Shown piece by piece: positions 63,650 to 64,000 of a stretch of 64,000 nucleotides of DNA; the stretch's first letter is position 1; each line of letters begins with the position of its first letter. The stretch is from the NCBI RefSeq assembly GCF_041729615.1, contig NZ_CP154874.1, forward strand, positions 253,001 to 317,000. Reading direction: 5' to 3'. The translations under genes were made by a program, and so were the position numbers. The notes beneath the pieces are model-generated. The model made no database searches, was not told the origin of the DNA, and was given only the letters and a program-made list of their open reading frames with translations. The stretch comes from Pseudomonas alcaligenes (GTDB lineage: Bacteria; Pseudomonadota; Gammaproteobacteria; Pseudomonadales; Pseudomonadaceae).

Positions 63650-63668
63650 CTTAATGATAATATTTATC
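63650..63668. promoter_or_regulatory. Fur box upstream of the sigma factor
   Basis: CTTAATGATAATATTTATC matches 15 of 19 bases of the Fur consensus GATAATGATAATCATTATC, including the full AATGATAAT core. It lies 33-51 bases before the sigma start. It is the best Fur match in the window. Confidence 0.8.
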
Positions 63669-63706
63669 AATACAAGCCTATACTCACATTCTCCGCGCAA
63701 AAGAAA

Positions 63707-63726
63707 ACGCCGCACTGAGGCGGCGT
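63707..63726 (-). terminator. Intrinsic terminator of the quinone-reductase-like gene
   Basis: ACGCCGC / GCGGCGT stem (63707-63713, 63720-63726). In the leftward direction it is followed by TTTCTTTT. Confidence 0.75.
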
Positions 63727-63749
63727 CTTGCAGAATCAGGCACCTGGCG

Positions 63750-64000
63750 TCAGGTGTCGAGCGTCATCACCACCCGCCCACCGGCTGGACAGGTTTCCAT
63801 GAAACGGTTGGCTTCGACGAAGTCCTCGAAGGCAAACGACTTGGCGATACTCGGCTTGAGCAGGCGGTCGGCGGTCATCTGGTTGATCCGCTGCAGGGCA
63901 CGCTGCACCGCCGCTTCGTCGCGTTCCAGACCCAGTTCGGGCTGGCCGGTGAAATCCAATACGCAATGGCGGAAGAACTGCAGGTGCTTCTTGAACGCCG
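63750..64000 (-). CDS. Zinc-binding dehydrogenase / quinone oxidoreductase-like protein, C-terminal fragment
   Basis: Only the last 83 residues are in the window; the reading frame runs off the right edge. The tail has the medium-chain dehydrogenase/reductase pattern: alternation ending FAFEDFVEANRFMETCPAGG and then RVVMTLDT, as in quinone oxidoreductases where the final strand follows a Gly-Gly-Arg/Lys turn. It is unrelated to the siderophore operon, from which a terminator and the Fur box separate it. Substrate unknown. Confidence 0.65.
   Translation of the reverse strand, partial: AFKKHLQFFRHCVLDFTGQPELGLERDEAAVQRALQRINQMTADRLLKPSIAKSFAFEDFVEANRFMETCPAGGRVVMTLDT

Overview
This is a high-GC window from a Pseudomonas chromosome. 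The left part keeps a gene order I recognise from P. aeruginosa (folE - isochorismatase-like - prmB - aroC - MFS - mtnB/mtnD/mtnC), and the functional-amyloid operon fapABCDEF is typical of the genus. No tRNA, rRNA, CRISPR array, prophage or intact insertion sequence was seen. All assignments come from reading the sequence; no database search was run.

Layout. 0-11.7 kb is core housekeeping: dacB (cut by the left edge), yggL, folE, a divergent HxlR regulator / carboxymuconolactone-decarboxylase pair, smrA-like, an isochorismatase-like hydrolase, prmB, aroC, an MFS transporter and the methionine-salvage genes mtnBDC. 11.7-14.8 kb holds a membrane-anchored catalase-like haem protein and a RoxA/fatty-acid-dioxygenase-like dihaem cytochrome in one operon. 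15.0-21.2 kb is the amyloid locus: a sigma-54 activator with a degenerate receiver domain, convergent to fapABCDEF, and a GG-N10-GC sigma-54-type promoter upstream of fapA. 21.4-29.7 kb holds an sCache chemoreceptor with a coupled unknown protein, uppP, a cold-shock/DUF1294 fusion, YjbR, DUF1993, a YbiT-type ABC-F protein, a parvulin and a stand-alone PilT/PilU ATPase. 29.7-34.8 kb is an accessory-looking pair of divergent genes: a P1B-type metal ATPase fused to haemerythrin, and an octahaem cytochrome with HEAT/TPR repeats.

34.9-63.7 kb is a complete peptide-hydroxamate siderophore locus. fhuCDB uptake genes face a long leftward array: a PvdS-like sigma factor, a PvdE-like exporter, an MbtH-like protein, a type II thioesterase, two NRPSs (3,595 and 1,794 aa), a TonB-dependent receptor, an IucB-like N-acetyltransferase, ornithine N5-monooxygenase and an FhuF-like reductase. 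Reading domains and specificity residues gives C-A-T-E / C-A-T / C-A-T // C-A-T-E-TE. Three adenylation domains are nearly identical with a basic, hydroxyornithine-type code, and one carries the serine code. The predicted product is (acyl?)-D-OHOrn-OHOrn-Ser-D-OHOrn with N5-acetyl hydroxamates, the order of the amphibactin headgroup. A good Fur-box match precedes the sigma gene, and an exact TAAAT-N16-CGT iron-starvation box precedes the receptor, so the expected cascade is Fur -> PvdS-like sigma -> biosynthesis and uptake.
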